Assembly: GCA_015222055.1 (NCBI GenBank)
Contig: JADFUR010000116.1
Location: 1-64,000 of the forward strand
Direction of reading: 5' to 3'
DNA length: 64,000 nt
Source of the DNA: Bacteroidota bacterium
GTDB lineage: Bacteria; Bacteroidota; Bacteroidia; Bacteroidales; B39-G9
Shown here: positions 41,122 to 52,200 of the stretch, one piece after another
Layout of the letters: each line of letters opens with the position of its first letter
How positions within the stretch are numbered: position 1 is the stretch's first letter
Made by a program: the position numbers and the translations under genes
The notes under the pieces: model-generated
What the model was told of the DNA's origin: nothing
The model's database searches: none
What the model saw: only the letters and a program-made list of their open reading frames with translations

Positions 41122-41937
41122 ATGAATTTAGAATTTATACTTGAATACAATCCTGTATTATTAGCATTTGTTGCTGCAATTTTTACATGGGGTCTGACTG
41201 CATTGGGTTCTGCTATGGTTTTTTTCTTTAAGACCATAAACCCAAAAGTTTTAAATTTAATGCTTGGTTTTGCTGCAGGAGTAATGATTGCGGCCAGTTT
41301 TTGGTCTTTGTTAAATCCCGCAATAGAAATGTCTGAAAAAGCAGGAGTAATTCCTTGGATGCCTGCCGCAGTGGGTTTTTTGTCAGGAGGAGCGTTTTTA
41401 TATTTGATTGACAAAGTACTGCCTCATTTACATTTAGGATTATCAATTGATAAGGCAGAAGGAATAAAAACATCATGGCAGAGAAGTGTTTTGTTGGTTT
41501 TGGCAATCACTTTGCATAATATTCCTGAGGGATTAGCTGTGGGAGTTGCATTTGGAGCATTGGCAGGTAATGCAACGGTTGGTGCACTTTCCGGAGCTGT
41601 TGTTTTGGCATTAGGTATTGGCTTGCAAAATTTTCCGGAAGGTGCAGCTGTCTCAATACCATTAAGACGAGAAGGATTCTCTCGATTGAAAGCATTTAAT
41701 TATGGACAATTGTCAGGAATAGTTGAACCTATGGCTGCCGTATTAGGAGCATATTTAGTAACAATGGTTACTCCTTTGTTGCCATATGCACTTTCTTTTG
41801 CAGCCGGAGCAATGATATTTGTTGTTGTAGAAGAATTAATTCCAGAATCGCAAATGGGAAACGAAACAGATTTGTCAACAATTGGTGCAATGGTAGGTTT
41901 CACTTTAATGATGATACTTGATGTTGCGTTTGGATAA
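41122..41937 (+). CDS. ZIP family metal transporter
   Basis: LAITLHNIPEGLAVGVAFG and LGIGLQNFPEGAAVSIPLRREG motifs. Confidence 0.93.
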   Translation: MNLEFILEYNPVLLAFVAAIFTWGLTALGSAMVFFFKTINPKVLNLMLGFAAGVMIAASFWSLLNPAIEMSEKAGVIPWMPAAVGFLSGGAFLYLIDKVLPHLHLGLSIDKAEGIKTSWQRSVLLVLAITLHNIPEGLAVGVAFGALAGNATVGALSGAVVLALGIGLQNFPEGAAVSIPLRREGFSRLKAFNYGQLSGIVEPMAAVLGAYLVTMVTPLLPYALSFAAGAMIFVVVEELIPESQMGNETDLSTIGAMVGFTLMMILDVAFG

Positions 41938-42171
41938 ATTCGCAATTTGGAATAAATGTTACAAGGAAATTTTATTTTAATATTATTGGGGTGGGTATTT
42001 CGAAACATCTGTTGAATTAAATTTATTGTGTTTTTGGCAAAAAAAGTTTCACGAAAAACTAAATATTACAAAATTTAATTGTGATTAAGATTTATAAACA
42101 AATTGTAGATTAGTAATAATTTATTATATTTAAATTTTAAAAAGCAAAAGACTTTATTCGAAAATAAAAAA

Positions 42172-42558
42172 ATGGAAAAAAACATTAAAATATTTCATTG
42201 GTTGCCACGTTTAATGTGCATTCTTGCGATTTTTTTTATTAGTTTGTTTGCAGCAGATTCCTTTTCTGCAGGACTAACCATTTGGCAACAGCTTGGGGCT
42301 TTTGCTATCCATCTTATTCCGTCATTTGTTTTAATTATACTTCTTCTTATTGCATGGAAATGGGAATTTATTGGTGGCTTAATTTTTATTTTAATTGGTC
42401 TTGGACTGAGTCCTTTTGTTTATATTCAAAATTATCAAATGAATCATTCAGTTTGGATGAGCCTCGGCATAATAGCTTCAATAACAATGCCTTTCGTTAT
42501 TGTGGGAATCCTTTTTATTATAAGTAACTGTTTTAAAAAGAAATATTCAAAAAATTAA
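42172..42558 (+). CDS. Small integral membrane protein (DUF7670-like)
   Basis: 128 aa, four predicted TM segments. Confidence 0.6.
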   Translation: MEKNIKIFHWLPRLMCILAIFFISLFAADSFSAGLTIWQQLGAFAIHLIPSFVLIILLLIAWKWEFIGGLIFILIGLGLSPFVYIQNYQMNHSVWMSLGIIASITMPFVIVGILFIISNCFKKKYSKN

Positions 42559-42572
42559 TAACATAAGAATTT

Positions 42573-43427
42573 ATGAATAAAAAAATTGAAATTACAGCCA
42601 ATATTAGTCTTATAGTAATTGGCTTATTAGCTGGTGTGTTTTTTTTTAGGTCAGGAGAAAAAGACTTGAGTTTAATTTTATTCTCAATTGCTTTAGCATG
42701 CATTCTTTACCAATTTTTAGGTGGTATTGGAGATAGTAACTCATTTCAATTAGGAGCAATTAAGTTTGGAGGTGCTGCTGCAATATTAATAGGGTTTATG
42801 TTTTTTTTGAAAAAAGTTGTTTTTGTTCCAACGCCCGAAATTTACAAATTGAAAGTTTCTGAACAATATTGGTTTCCTGTAAGTGCTGAAACGGGGAAAA
42901 TAAAAACTGTAATTTTTAAAAGTGCAGGCAATGAAATGCAATTTCCCAGTTCTTCAGACACCAAATATATTGAGGAAAGGAAAAACCATGAATATCAAAT
43001 ATCAAAAAAAAACAAGTCTCAATTTTGCCTCGAACTAAAGAGTAATCCTACAGATACTGTTGGATATGTTGACATAAACAATTTTAAGAACACTGGATTA
43101 TTTAACAAAACGACTGTGGCTGAAGATGAAAAAAGAATTCAAATTTTTAAGCTTTATCCTGACAGAGATTCTCTAAATTCATCAAAAAAATTAGAATCGG
43201 TTTTTCTTCCATTTGAAATTAAAGTCTTTAATACATCTCGGTTTAGTATTGAGCCCTACTATAATAATTATGAAATTGTAAAAAGAACAAGTTATATAAT
43301 TCCGGGTAGTGAAAAAGATGAGGTCTATGTTGTTTTTTTAGAACAGGCAAATTCTTCAGATTCTGTCAAATTTAATCGATATTCGAAGTGGTTGGTGAAA
43401 AAAATGAAATATAAGATAGAGGAGTAA
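42573..43427 (+). CDS. Membrane-anchored protein of unknown function
   Basis: 284 aa; N-terminal TMs then soluble domain; 14 bp after the preceding gene. Confidence 0.6.
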   Translation: MNKKIEITANISLIVIGLLAGVFFFRSGEKDLSLILFSIALACILYQFLGGIGDSNSFQLGAIKFGGAAAILIGFMFFLKKVVFVPTPEIYKLKVSEQYWFPVSAETGKIKTVIFKSAGNEMQFPSSSDTKYIEERKNHEYQISKKNKSQFCLELKSNPTDTVGYVDINNFKNTGLFNKTTVAEDEKRIQIFKLYPDRDSLNSSKKLESVFLPFEIKVFNTSRFSIEPYYNNYEIVKRTSYIIPGSEKDEVYVVFLEQANSSDSVKFNRYSKWLVKKMKYKIEE

Positions 43428-43442
43428 TCTCTATCTTATATT
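43408..43442. terminator. Bidirectional terminator between convergent genes
   Basis: Perfect 14-bp stem AATATAAGATAGAG/CTCTATCTTATATT, 7-nt loop; contains the stop codon of the 42573 gene. Confidence 0.65.
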
Positions 43443-43464
43443 AAAACTGAAGAAATTTATATTT

Positions 43465-44907
43465 TTATTTTTTCCAAAAAGCAGGTGTCAATAATATTAG
43501 TACAGAAAATAATTCTAATCTACCTATTAACATCATAAAAGATAATATCCATTTGCCTTCTGTAGGAACTAATGCAAAATTATTTACAGGACCCACGGAG
43601 CCAAGACCGGGACCAATACCGCCCATTGTAGTAACAACAGCTCCCATGGATGAGACAAAATCCATACCGAAAAAAGTAAGAAATAACGAACCTGTAATAA
43701 AAATTACGATGTATGTTAAAAAGAATGCCTGAACTTTAAAAATTATGTCGTTGGAAATAACACTTCCATTATAACGAACAGGTATTACTGCCGAGGGATG
43801 TAGCATTCGTTTAAATTCGGTAATAGAATTTTTAAAAAGGAGAAAGTGTCGTAATACTTTTATTCCACCGGCAGTTGAGCCAACAGACCCCCCAACAAAC
43901 ATTAATATAAAAAGAAAAAACCACAAAAATTTTGCCCAGCTTGTATAATCGGCAGTAACAAAACCCGTGCATGTTACAATACTTGTTACTTGAAAAAGTG
44001 CATCACGAAATGACTTTTCTATTGTGGCATTAGTTCTTATTAAAAAGAATGCAATAATAATTGTAGAAATTAAAATGATTAAAAGATAGAATTTATATTC
44101 TTGATTTTTGAAAATTTTTTTGAATTTTCCATTGATTAAATAGTAATGAAGAGTGAAATTTGTTCCTGCCATAATCATAAAAAAAATAATGACATATTGT
44201 ATATATGGGGAAAAGGCAGCAACACTCGCATTTTTAGTAGAAAAACCACCTGAGGCTAAAGTAGCAAAGGAGTGACATAAAGCGTCGAATATGTCCATTC
44301 CTCCAAATTTTAGCATAATTGTTTCTATAAGCACGAGTGCAATATATATAACCCATAATCTTCGGGCTGTTTCACGCATTTTAGGATGTAGTTTATCGGG
44401 AGTTACACCGGAAGCCTCTGCATTAAATAGCTGCATGCCACCAACTCCTAAAAAAGGTAAAATGGCAACAGTTAAAACCAGAATTCCCATACCACCAATT
44501 AGGTGAGTCATGCTACGCCAAAATAATATTCCGTGAGGCAATATTTCAATGTCATTTAAAATTGAAGCTCCTGTTGTCGTAAAACCTGACATTGTTTCAA
44601 AAAAAGCATTTGTAAACGAAGGTATTGAACCGCTTAAAATATAAGGTAAGGAACCAAAAATAGAATATATTATCCATACCATTGTTACAATAATAAAACC
44701 TTCTCGTTTGCCAACAGCACGTTTAACATCGCGTGTAATAATCCATAGAATGAAACCAACAGAAATTGTTATTGCAGAAGATTTTAAAAAAGGAATTAAA
44801 TCATTTTCATGATAAATAATTGACACAATAGCAGGAATGAGCATAAATATGCCTTCAACGATAAGTAAAAAACCGATTAAATTTAAAATTAATTTTTTGT
44901 TTAGCAT
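43465..44907 (-). CDS. trkH: TrkH-family potassium uptake protein
   Basis: ETMSGFTTTGASILNDIE, FVGGSVGSTAGGIKVLR, selectivity-filter-like repeats. Confidence 0.93.
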   Translation of the reverse strand: MLNKKLILNLIGFLLIVEGIFMLIPAIVSIIYHENDLIPFLKSSAITISVGFILWIITRDVKRAVGKREGFIIVTMVWIIYSIFGSLPYILSGSIPSFTNAFFETMSGFTTTGASILNDIEILPHGILFWRSMTHLIGGMGILVLTVAILPFLGVGGMQLFNAEASGVTPDKLHPKMRETARRLWVIYIALVLIETIMLKFGGMDIFDALCHSFATLASGGFSTKNASVAAFSPYIQYVIIFFMIMAGTNFTLHYYLINGKFKKIFKNQEYKFYLLIILISTIIIAFFLIRTNATIEKSFRDALFQVTSIVTCTGFVTADYTSWAKFLWFFLFILMFVGGSVGSTAGGIKVLRHFLLFKNSITEFKRMLHPSAVIPVRYNGSVISNDIIFKVQAFFLTYIVIFITGSLFLTFFGMDFVSSMGAVVTTMGGIGPGLGSVGPVNNFALVPTEGKWILSFMMLIGRLELFSVLILLTPAFWKK

Positions 44908-44987
44908 CTATTGATAGTAATATTTTTAAGTGTTGAGACCTTTCAGAATTCGAAAGAAATAGAAAAGTCAGATTGTTTATAAAAAAA

Positions 44988-46328
44988 TTAATTAAAAAAA
45001 TCTTTCACTTTATTTATTGCAGAGGGCAATGAAAAGACAACAACTTTATCATCGGCTTGAACCAATGTATCCCCTTTGCAAATAAAACTCAGTTTATCTC
45101 TAACTAAACCACCAAGTATTGCATCCTTAGGGAAATTGATATTTTTAATTATGTCTTTAGTTATTTTTGCGTTTTCACGAACAACAAATTCTAATACTTC
45201 TGCATTTGCTGATGTTAAACGCACAACAGAAGTAACATTTGCATTAATTGTGAAACGAGATATATAACTAGCTGCTATAAGTTTTTTATTTATGATGGCA
45301 TCAATACCCATTTTTTCAGCTATATCAATATAATCAATATTTTCGACAGCTGCAATCGTTTTTTTTACCCCAGCTTTTCTGGCAAGTAGGCACGACAACA
45401 TATTTAATTCAGGATTACCTGTTACAGCAATCAGAGCGTCCATTTTACCCAAATCTTCTTCGCATAAAAAATCATTGTCTCTGCAATCGCCATTAATAAC
45501 CAGAGTGTTAGTTAAGGAGTCGGCTAATTCAAAAGCTTTTGCTCTATCAATTTCAATTAGTTTTACGTTATTACTGTTTTGAAGAGATTTTGCTGAGCGA
45601 ATACCAATTCTACTTCCACCAAGAATCATTATATTTTTAACATGTAAATTTTTGATTCCTGAATATATTTTTAATTTTTTTATGCTTTCTTTTTTTGTTA
45701 TTACATAAACAATATCATTTTCTAGAAGAATATCATCACCCCTTGGGATTATGGTTTTCCCGTCGCGAGTTATTGCAACAGCTCTGTAAGATAAGTTTTT
45801 GTCAATTTTTACAGCTTCAAAAAGAGTTTTGTTAACAATTGGGGCATCTTTGCTAAGTTTAATTGCAAACAAAGATAATTTGCCTTTCGAAAAATTAAAT
45901 ATTTCCGAGGTGCCAGATTGATGTAGTAATTTTACAATTTCTTTAGCAGCTAATCTTTGAGGATAAACAATATTGTCAATACCAAGAGTTTTAAAATGAA
46001 TTTTGTTTTCATCTTTTAGGTATTCATGAGAATCAATTCGGGCAATAGTTTTTTTTGAACCAAGTCTTTTTGCGAGCATGGCTGCAATAATATTTGTTTC
46101 TTCCGAATGTGCAACAGCAATGAACAAATCAGATTTGTCTACTTCAGCTTCTTTTAAAGTTTTAAATGATGTTGATGAACCTTGCAATGTTAACAAATCA
46201 AGGTGTGCACCAACATTGTTTAATGATTCTGAATCTGGATCAATTATAATAATATCATGCTTTTCATCTGACAACATTTTTGCCAAATATTTTCCTACTT
46301 CTCCAGCTCCAGCTAAAATTATCCTCAT
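44988..46328 (-). CDS. trkA: Trk system potassium uptake protein TrkA
   Basis: Two RCK-N Rossmann domains (MRIILAGAGEVGKYLAKMLS; NIMILGGSRIGIRSAKSL) and TrkA-C domains; start at internal Met 46328. Confidence 0.93.
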   Translation of the reverse strand: MRIILAGAGEVGKYLAKMLSDEKHDIIIIDPDSESLNNVGAHLDLLTLQGSSTSFKTLKEAEVDKSDLFIAVAHSEETNIIAAMLAKRLGSKKTIARIDSHEYLKDENKIHFKTLGIDNIVYPQRLAAKEIVKLLHQSGTSEIFNFSKGKLSLFAIKLSKDAPIVNKTLFEAVKIDKNLSYRAVAITRDGKTIIPRGDDILLENDIVYVITKKESIKKLKIYSGIKNLHVKNIMILGGSRIGIRSAKSLQNSNNVKLIEIDRAKAFELADSLTNTLVINGDCRDNDFLCEEDLGKMDALIAVTGNPELNMLSCLLARKAGVKKTIAAVENIDYIDIAEKMGIDAIINKKLIAASYISRFTINANVTSVVRLTSANAEVLEFVVRENAKITKDIIKNINFPKDAILGGLVRDKLSFICKGDTLVQADDKVVVFSLPSAINKVKDFFN

Positions 46329-46417
46329 TTTTATTCTTCCTTTAAATGGCAAATTAATATATAATATCACTAATTAACTAAAAGTTTATGGTTTTTTTTA
46401 TTTCTAGTTTCAACGAT

Positions 46418-48553
46418 TTACATATCAACCTGATATGCTCCTAAATCAGCTACTGAATGACAATTAATATTATATAAGTTGCAATCTTTTGTCCAAGTGT
46501 TTTTTTCCCATTTTGAGTTTGAAGAATCGATTATTATTTGCTTCACATCAAATTGTGTTATAATATCGTAAATGGAAAAATTAACATTGTTCGATAAAAT
46601 TAAATAATCAAGGTAAATCCTTTTTTTTATTTTAGGTGATTTATAAATATTCTGGTTTAAAATTAAAAAGCGTTTACCTGTAAAATTAATAAAGTTTTTT
46701 TTGATAAAAAAAAAGCTAGAATTGAAATATTCATTATTATTTTTTAACAAATTGTTGTTTGAATTATTAATGCTGGCAACAAATTCGTTTTTTAGTCCTA
46801 ATTTTAACCAGTTGTTTTCAACTTGATATTTAAAGTCGTTTCCATAATTGCTTTCATCAATATCTGTGAAAAAAATATTCTTCTTGCCTTTTATAAAATT
46901 ATATGCACTTACGTTTTTAATATTGTATACAATAAATTTTGTTTGTTTGTTTAGATTATATGATTGGTAAATATTAATGATTAGGAAAATTATAACTGAA
47001 GACAAGGCAAGTTTAAGATATTTGGCTTTGTGAAAAATAAAAAACAAGCTCACTAAAATTATTATTAAATAAATGATTATTACCTGATAATTATCAAAAT
47101 AAATATTTTTTGTGGTTGAATAAGGTAAACTCTCAATAAAACTCACAGCTGAATTTAACCATTTTACTGATGTTGATAAAATTTTGGCAATTATCAATGC
47201 TATTGGATTAAAAAAAGAAAATATAAATAACAATATTGCTAAATAGATTAACACTGTTGCAAAAGGAATAACAATTATGTTTGTTAGTAGAAAATAATTT
47301 GGAAATTTGTGGAAATAAAATATTGCAATAGGGAAGGTTGATAACTGAGCGGCTATTGAAACGGAAGTTAAGGACCATATTTTGTCGACAAAAAAATTTT
47401 TAAATTCGAAAACAGAGTATATTCTTTGATAGAAGAAAACAATACCTGTAACAGCCAGATAGGATAATTGAAATCCAACATCATAAATATAAAAAGGATT
47501 AAAGATTAACAATAAAAATGCAGAAGCCGCAATAGTGTTATAAATGTTAGTGTTGCGTTTTATTGCTCTTCCAATTGCAACAAAAGAAAACATTAAAGAT
47601 GAACGCATTACAGAAGGAGACAAGCCGGTTAAAAAAGCATAGCACCACAAAAAGATTATAATTAAAAAAAATTTCAGTAAAATAAGTATAGATTTCTTGT
47701 TAAGAAAAGATAATAAGTAGTTAAGAATAACATAAATAATTCCAACGTGCAAACCAGAAACAGCCAAAATATGCATTGCTCCAGAAGAGGAATACGCTCT
47801 TTTTGTCTGCTCGTCTAACTTGTCTTTGTATCCTAATGTTAATGCAGAAAGGACAGCAAAGTTTTTGTCTTTTATATTGTTTTGTGAATAAATTGACAGC
47901 AGATATTTTCTCAAATTTGCAGCATATAAAAAAATAGCACTCCCTTCATTTTTGGACAAAATTTCCCAGTTATTTGATTGAATATATGCTTGCCTGGATA
48001 TTAAGTGAAAAGCCATATATTTACTATAATCGAACTCATTGGGATTACCCGGGTTTTTTATCGTTGATAATATTGAATTAAACATTAGTTGGTTGCCAAT
48101 GTTAATTTTTTTTGACAGACTATCTTTTTGTATATACACAATTGCTTGTCCATTTGTATTTATCCACCGATTTTCTTTTTTTATTGAATTAACTTCAACA
48201 ATTAATTTTATTGATTTTAATTTTTCTACAGGTTGTTTTGTGATTGTTGCAATTACCAAACCCTTATCGTCTTTTTTTGAAGTTAAAAATTTATTATTTT
48301 GCAGGATTACAATTTCAATGCCGGCAAAAAATAAGATTAAAGAAATAACAATACCCAAAATCCATCTCGTTTTATAATTGCTATTAAGTTTTTTAATTTT
48401 TATTAAAACCAGATATAATAAAAAGAGAGACGTTATTATATAAAAACAATATTGAAGGTTTAATGAAAATTGGATTTGGAATATTATCCCGATTATGAAT
48501 GGTGTTATTAATCGAACAATTGGTATTTGATGAAAATCCTCTTGTAGTGACAT
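46418..48553 (-). CDS. comEC: ComEC/Rec2 family competence-like membrane protein
   Basis: DUF4131-like N-terminus and competence core (SSSGAMHILAVSGLHVGIIYVILNYLL, LTGLSPSVMRSSLMFSFV). Confidence 0.9.
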   Translation of the reverse strand: MSLQEDFHQIPIVRLITPFIIGIIFQIQFSLNLQYCFYIITSLFLLYLVLIKIKKLNSNYKTRWILGIVISLILFFAGIEIVILQNNKFLTSKKDDKGLVIATITKQPVEKLKSIKLIVEVNSIKKENRWINTNGQAIVYIQKDSLSKKINIGNQLMFNSILSTIKNPGNPNEFDYSKYMAFHLISRQAYIQSNNWEILSKNEGSAIFLYAANLRKYLLSIYSQNNIKDKNFAVLSALTLGYKDKLDEQTKRAYSSSGAMHILAVSGLHVGIIYVILNYLLSFLNKKSILILLKFFLIIIFLWCYAFLTGLSPSVMRSSLMFSFVAIGRAIKRNTNIYNTIAASAFLLLIFNPFYIYDVGFQLSYLAVTGIVFFYQRIYSVFEFKNFFVDKIWSLTSVSIAAQLSTFPIAIFYFHKFPNYFLLTNIIVIPFATVLIYLAILLFIFSFFNPIALIIAKILSTSVKWLNSAVSFIESLPYSTTKNIYFDNYQVIIIYLIIILVSLFFIFHKAKYLKLALSSVIIFLIINIYQSYNLNKQTKFIVYNIKNVSAYNFIKGKKNIFFTDIDESNYGNDFKYQVENNWLKLGLKNEFVASINNSNNNLLKNNNEYFNSSFFFIKKNFINFTGKRFLILNQNIYKSPKIKKRIYLDYLILSNNVNFSIYDIITQFDVKQIIIDSSNSKWEKNTWTKDCNLYNINCHSVADLGAYQVDM

Positions 48554-48709
48554 CCTATTCTTTAAAATATATATAAATATATTAAATAAACTTGTTTAAA
48601 ACTAACTTGTTGAAAAATAAAGCGAATATAAATCACTACATTATGGTATTGCTGAGAAGCACAAATAGATTTATTTTTGCGTGTAATTAATATAATTTAA
48701 AATATAAGG

Positions 48710-49252
48710 ATGAGGAACTATATAGTAATAATCGTTTTTTCAATAATATTTGTGATCGTTTTATCTTTTATAACGCAGAAAAAGCATCTTGGGAAAAGCC
48801 CAATAAATAGGTGCTTATTTTTTTTAGGTAAGTTTTCAATGTTTGTAAGCTGGATATTCTTTTTTATTAAAGCCTTATTCCCAAATTATTTTCAATTAGT
48901 TTCGCCAATTTTTTTTGAATGGATTGCCGTTTCATTATTATTGTTCGCAATAGTAATTGAGTTGCTTGCTTTTTTTACACTTGGGAAGTTATCAAAATTT
49001 GGTTTGCCTGAGCATAAATCGGTTTTAATAACAAAGGGTGTTTATCGCATAAGCAGAAATCCAATGTATGTAGCTTTTGACTTAATTTGCATTGCGTCGT
49101 CAATTTTTCATCCAAATATAATCAATATTGGTTTTTCAATTATTGGAATTGTTATTCATCACAAAATTATTCTTGGCGAAGAGAATTTTTTAAAAACTAA
49201 TTATTGCGATGAATGGTACAAATATGAAAAAAGAACGAGACGTTATTTGTAA
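48710..49252 (+). CDS. Isoprenylcysteine carboxylmethyltransferase/PEMT-like membrane methyltransferase
   Basis: LITKGVYRISRNPMYVAFDL, HHKIILGEENFLKTNYCDEWYKYEKRTRRYL. Confidence 0.85.
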   Translation: MRNYIVIIVFSIIFVIVLSFITQKKHLGKSPINRCLFFLGKFSMFVSWIFFFIKALFPNYFQLVSPIFFEWIAVSLLLFAIVIELLAFFTLGKLSKFGLPEHKSVLITKGVYRISRNPMYVAFDLICIASSIFHPNIINIGFSIIGIVIHHKIILGEENFLKTNYCDEWYKYEKRTRRYL

Positions 49253-49269
49253 ATTTTCATTTTAAAAGT

Positions 49270-52200
49270 TTAATTTTCATCAATATAAATAATTAGTTCC
49301 TCTTTAGCATTTTTCCACACATTTTCAATTTCTTTAATCATATCTGGCACTTGAGATAGATTTGAATTTGTAGCAGCGAGTTTTTCAATGTTTTTTGATG
49401 TGTTGCTAATATCGGAGAGACCTAAATAATTTAGGGTTGTTTTTAACGAATGTGCGTTGATTCGTAAACCTTTAAAATTATTGCTTTCGTAGTTTTTGCT
49501 AAGGTCTTTTATTTGAATGGGAATATTATCTAGTGAAAGCTTTAATATTTTTTTAATTTTCGCCCCATTACCATTATACACTTTGTTTAACAAATCTAAA
49601 TTTATGAGTTTAGCTTTTTTTTCAGTCATTAATGGAACTTGCTTTTTAACATTGACTTTGGTGAATTGAGTTGGTCCAATTAAGTTTTTAATTTTTTCGA
49701 ACAATTCATTAGGGTCAAAAGGTTTTGTAATATAATCGTTCATGCCTAATGATAAACATTTTTTTCTTTCAGATGTCATTGCATGGGCAGACATTCCAAG
49801 AATTGGAATTTTGCATTTATTATTATCAAGGTTTCTGATTAATTTTGTTGCTTCATAGCCATCCATAACAGGCATTTGGATATCCATAATAACAATGTTG
49901 TAGTCATTTTCTTTAATTTTATCCACACCATCTTTGCCATTTACAGCAACATCAATATTTAAATTTTTATTGTAAAATTTTAGAGTGTCAACAACGATTG
50001 TAACGTTAATAGGGTTATCTTCAACTAATAATATATTACCCGAATAATTTATATTTTTTTTAATTTTAGACTTTGATTCTTTATACTTGATTTTTGAGTT
50101 TTCTCCTTTTTTATAAAGAATAGTGAAGCTGAAGGTTGATCCCTTTCCTTCTTCACTAATAACAGAGAGATGGCCACCTTGCACTTCTACTAAACGTTTT
50201 ACAATAGATAGTCCTAATCCGGTGCCACTAAATATTCGAGTTGTGTGGTTTTCTCCTTGAGTAAAACTTTCAAAAATTAAACTGAGTTGTTTTTGGCTTA
50301 TACCAATTCCAGTATCAGAAATTTTAAACAATAGCATTATTTCATTTTCTCTTTCTTCAAGTGTAGAAACGGATATATTTATATAGCCTTTAGCAGGAGT
50401 AAATTTAATGGCATTGTCGACTAAGTTCAAAAGAATTTGATTTAAGCGAAAGGGATCACCCAGAAAATATAATGGAACATCGTCATCAATATTACTATTT
50501 AATTTAACTCCGTTTTCATAAGATTTTAAAGAAACTGTGTTTAAGAAATTATTAAACACGTCTCTAAAATTAAAATTAATATATTCTATTTTGAGTTTGC
50601 CTGCTTCAATTTTTGAAAAATCTAAAATGTCGTTAATAATCATTAAAAGATTATCACTAGAAGATTTAATATCGTTTAAATATGAAAATTGTTTTTTGCT
50701 TAGAGGGGTTTTTTGTAGCAAATTTGTGAAGCCAATAATAACATTTAAGGGTGTTCTTATTTCGTGACTTGTATTAGCAAGAAACATTTCTTTAGACTTA
50801 ACACTTTGCTTAACTTTTTCATAAGCTCTCTCCAGCTCGGCATTTTGATTGATGATTTTGGATGTGCGAATTTTAATTTTTTGTGCTAAAATTTTTCTTT
50901 CTTTTTTTGAATTTTTTTCACGTATTTTTAAAAAAGAAACAATAATTAAAAAAGAAACAATAAAAATTAGAGTTTTAAAAATTAGAGTTTTCCAAAAAGG
51001 TGGCGAAATAATAATTTTAACCGAACTTGGGGTTTCGTTCCACAGCTCATCATCATTTGACCCTTTCACTTTAAATATATAAGTTCCATGAGGGATGTTA
51101 GTGTAGTTTGCAAAATTTCGTGATCCCGCATAATTCCAATCCTCATCAAAATTTTCTAATTTATATTGATATTTATTTTCTTGATGGTTTGTGAAATCTA
51201 AAGCAGAAAATTTAAAAGAAAAAAAGTTTTGTTTGTAGTTTAAATTTATAACTTTTGTGTAGTTTGTTTTTTTATTAAGGGGTGAGTTTTGTCCAATTTT
51301 AACAGGTTTATTAAAAATCAAGAAATCTGTTATAATAACATTAGGTAGGTGCTTGTTATATTTTATGCTATCTGGATTAAAAATGTTAATTCCATTAATC
51401 CCTCCAAAAATTAAATCTCCGTTCTTGCTTTTTACCGAAGCTCCAATGCTAAAATCGTTATTTTGAAGACCATCATAAATATTAAAACTTTTAATTTTTT
51501 TGTTTTTTGAATTTAAGAGTATTAAATTATTAACTGTGCTAAGCCATAAATTCCAACTATCATCTTCAATAATTCCATATATTGCACTACTAACGACCTC
51601 TTTATTTTTTGTAAATAATGAAAAAAAATCATTTTCTCTGTCATATACATCTATTCCTCTACCTGTTCCAACTAACAATGTGCCTGTTCTAGTTTCTGAT
51701 ATTGAAAAGATTTCGTTACTGCTAATTGTTTTGTCATTATTAGTAATATTAAAATATTTAGAAAATGTTTCAGATTCGTAATTAAATAAATTTAATCCAT
51801 TGTTTGTGCCAACCCATAAGTTGCCAAAAGAATCTTGAAAAATTGTCCAAATAAAATTATTGCTAATACTTTCATCATTGAGAGAGTTGTGTTTATAATG
51901 AATAAATCTATTGTTTTTTTTGTCAAATTTGTCTAATCCGTTAACAGTGCCAATCCAAAGGTTTTTATATTTATCCTCATAAATAGATCTTATTTTATTA
52001 TTTACAATACTTGATAAAAGTTTTGAGCTGTTTTTATAATGAGTGAATAGATTTTTTTTTGTGTCATAACTGTTAAGTCCTTCTCCATCTGTTCCAATCC
52101 ACATTATTCCTTTTCTGTCTTGGTATATAACCGAAATGTCGTTGCAACTTAAACTGTTTTTGTTTTTTGGATTGCAATAATAATGTGTAAATTTTTTTTT

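Noticed and set aside
41058-41695. Minus ORFs over the ZIP transporter
   Set aside because: Antisense shadow ORFs; the plus frame has diagnostic HNIPEG/NFPEG motifs.
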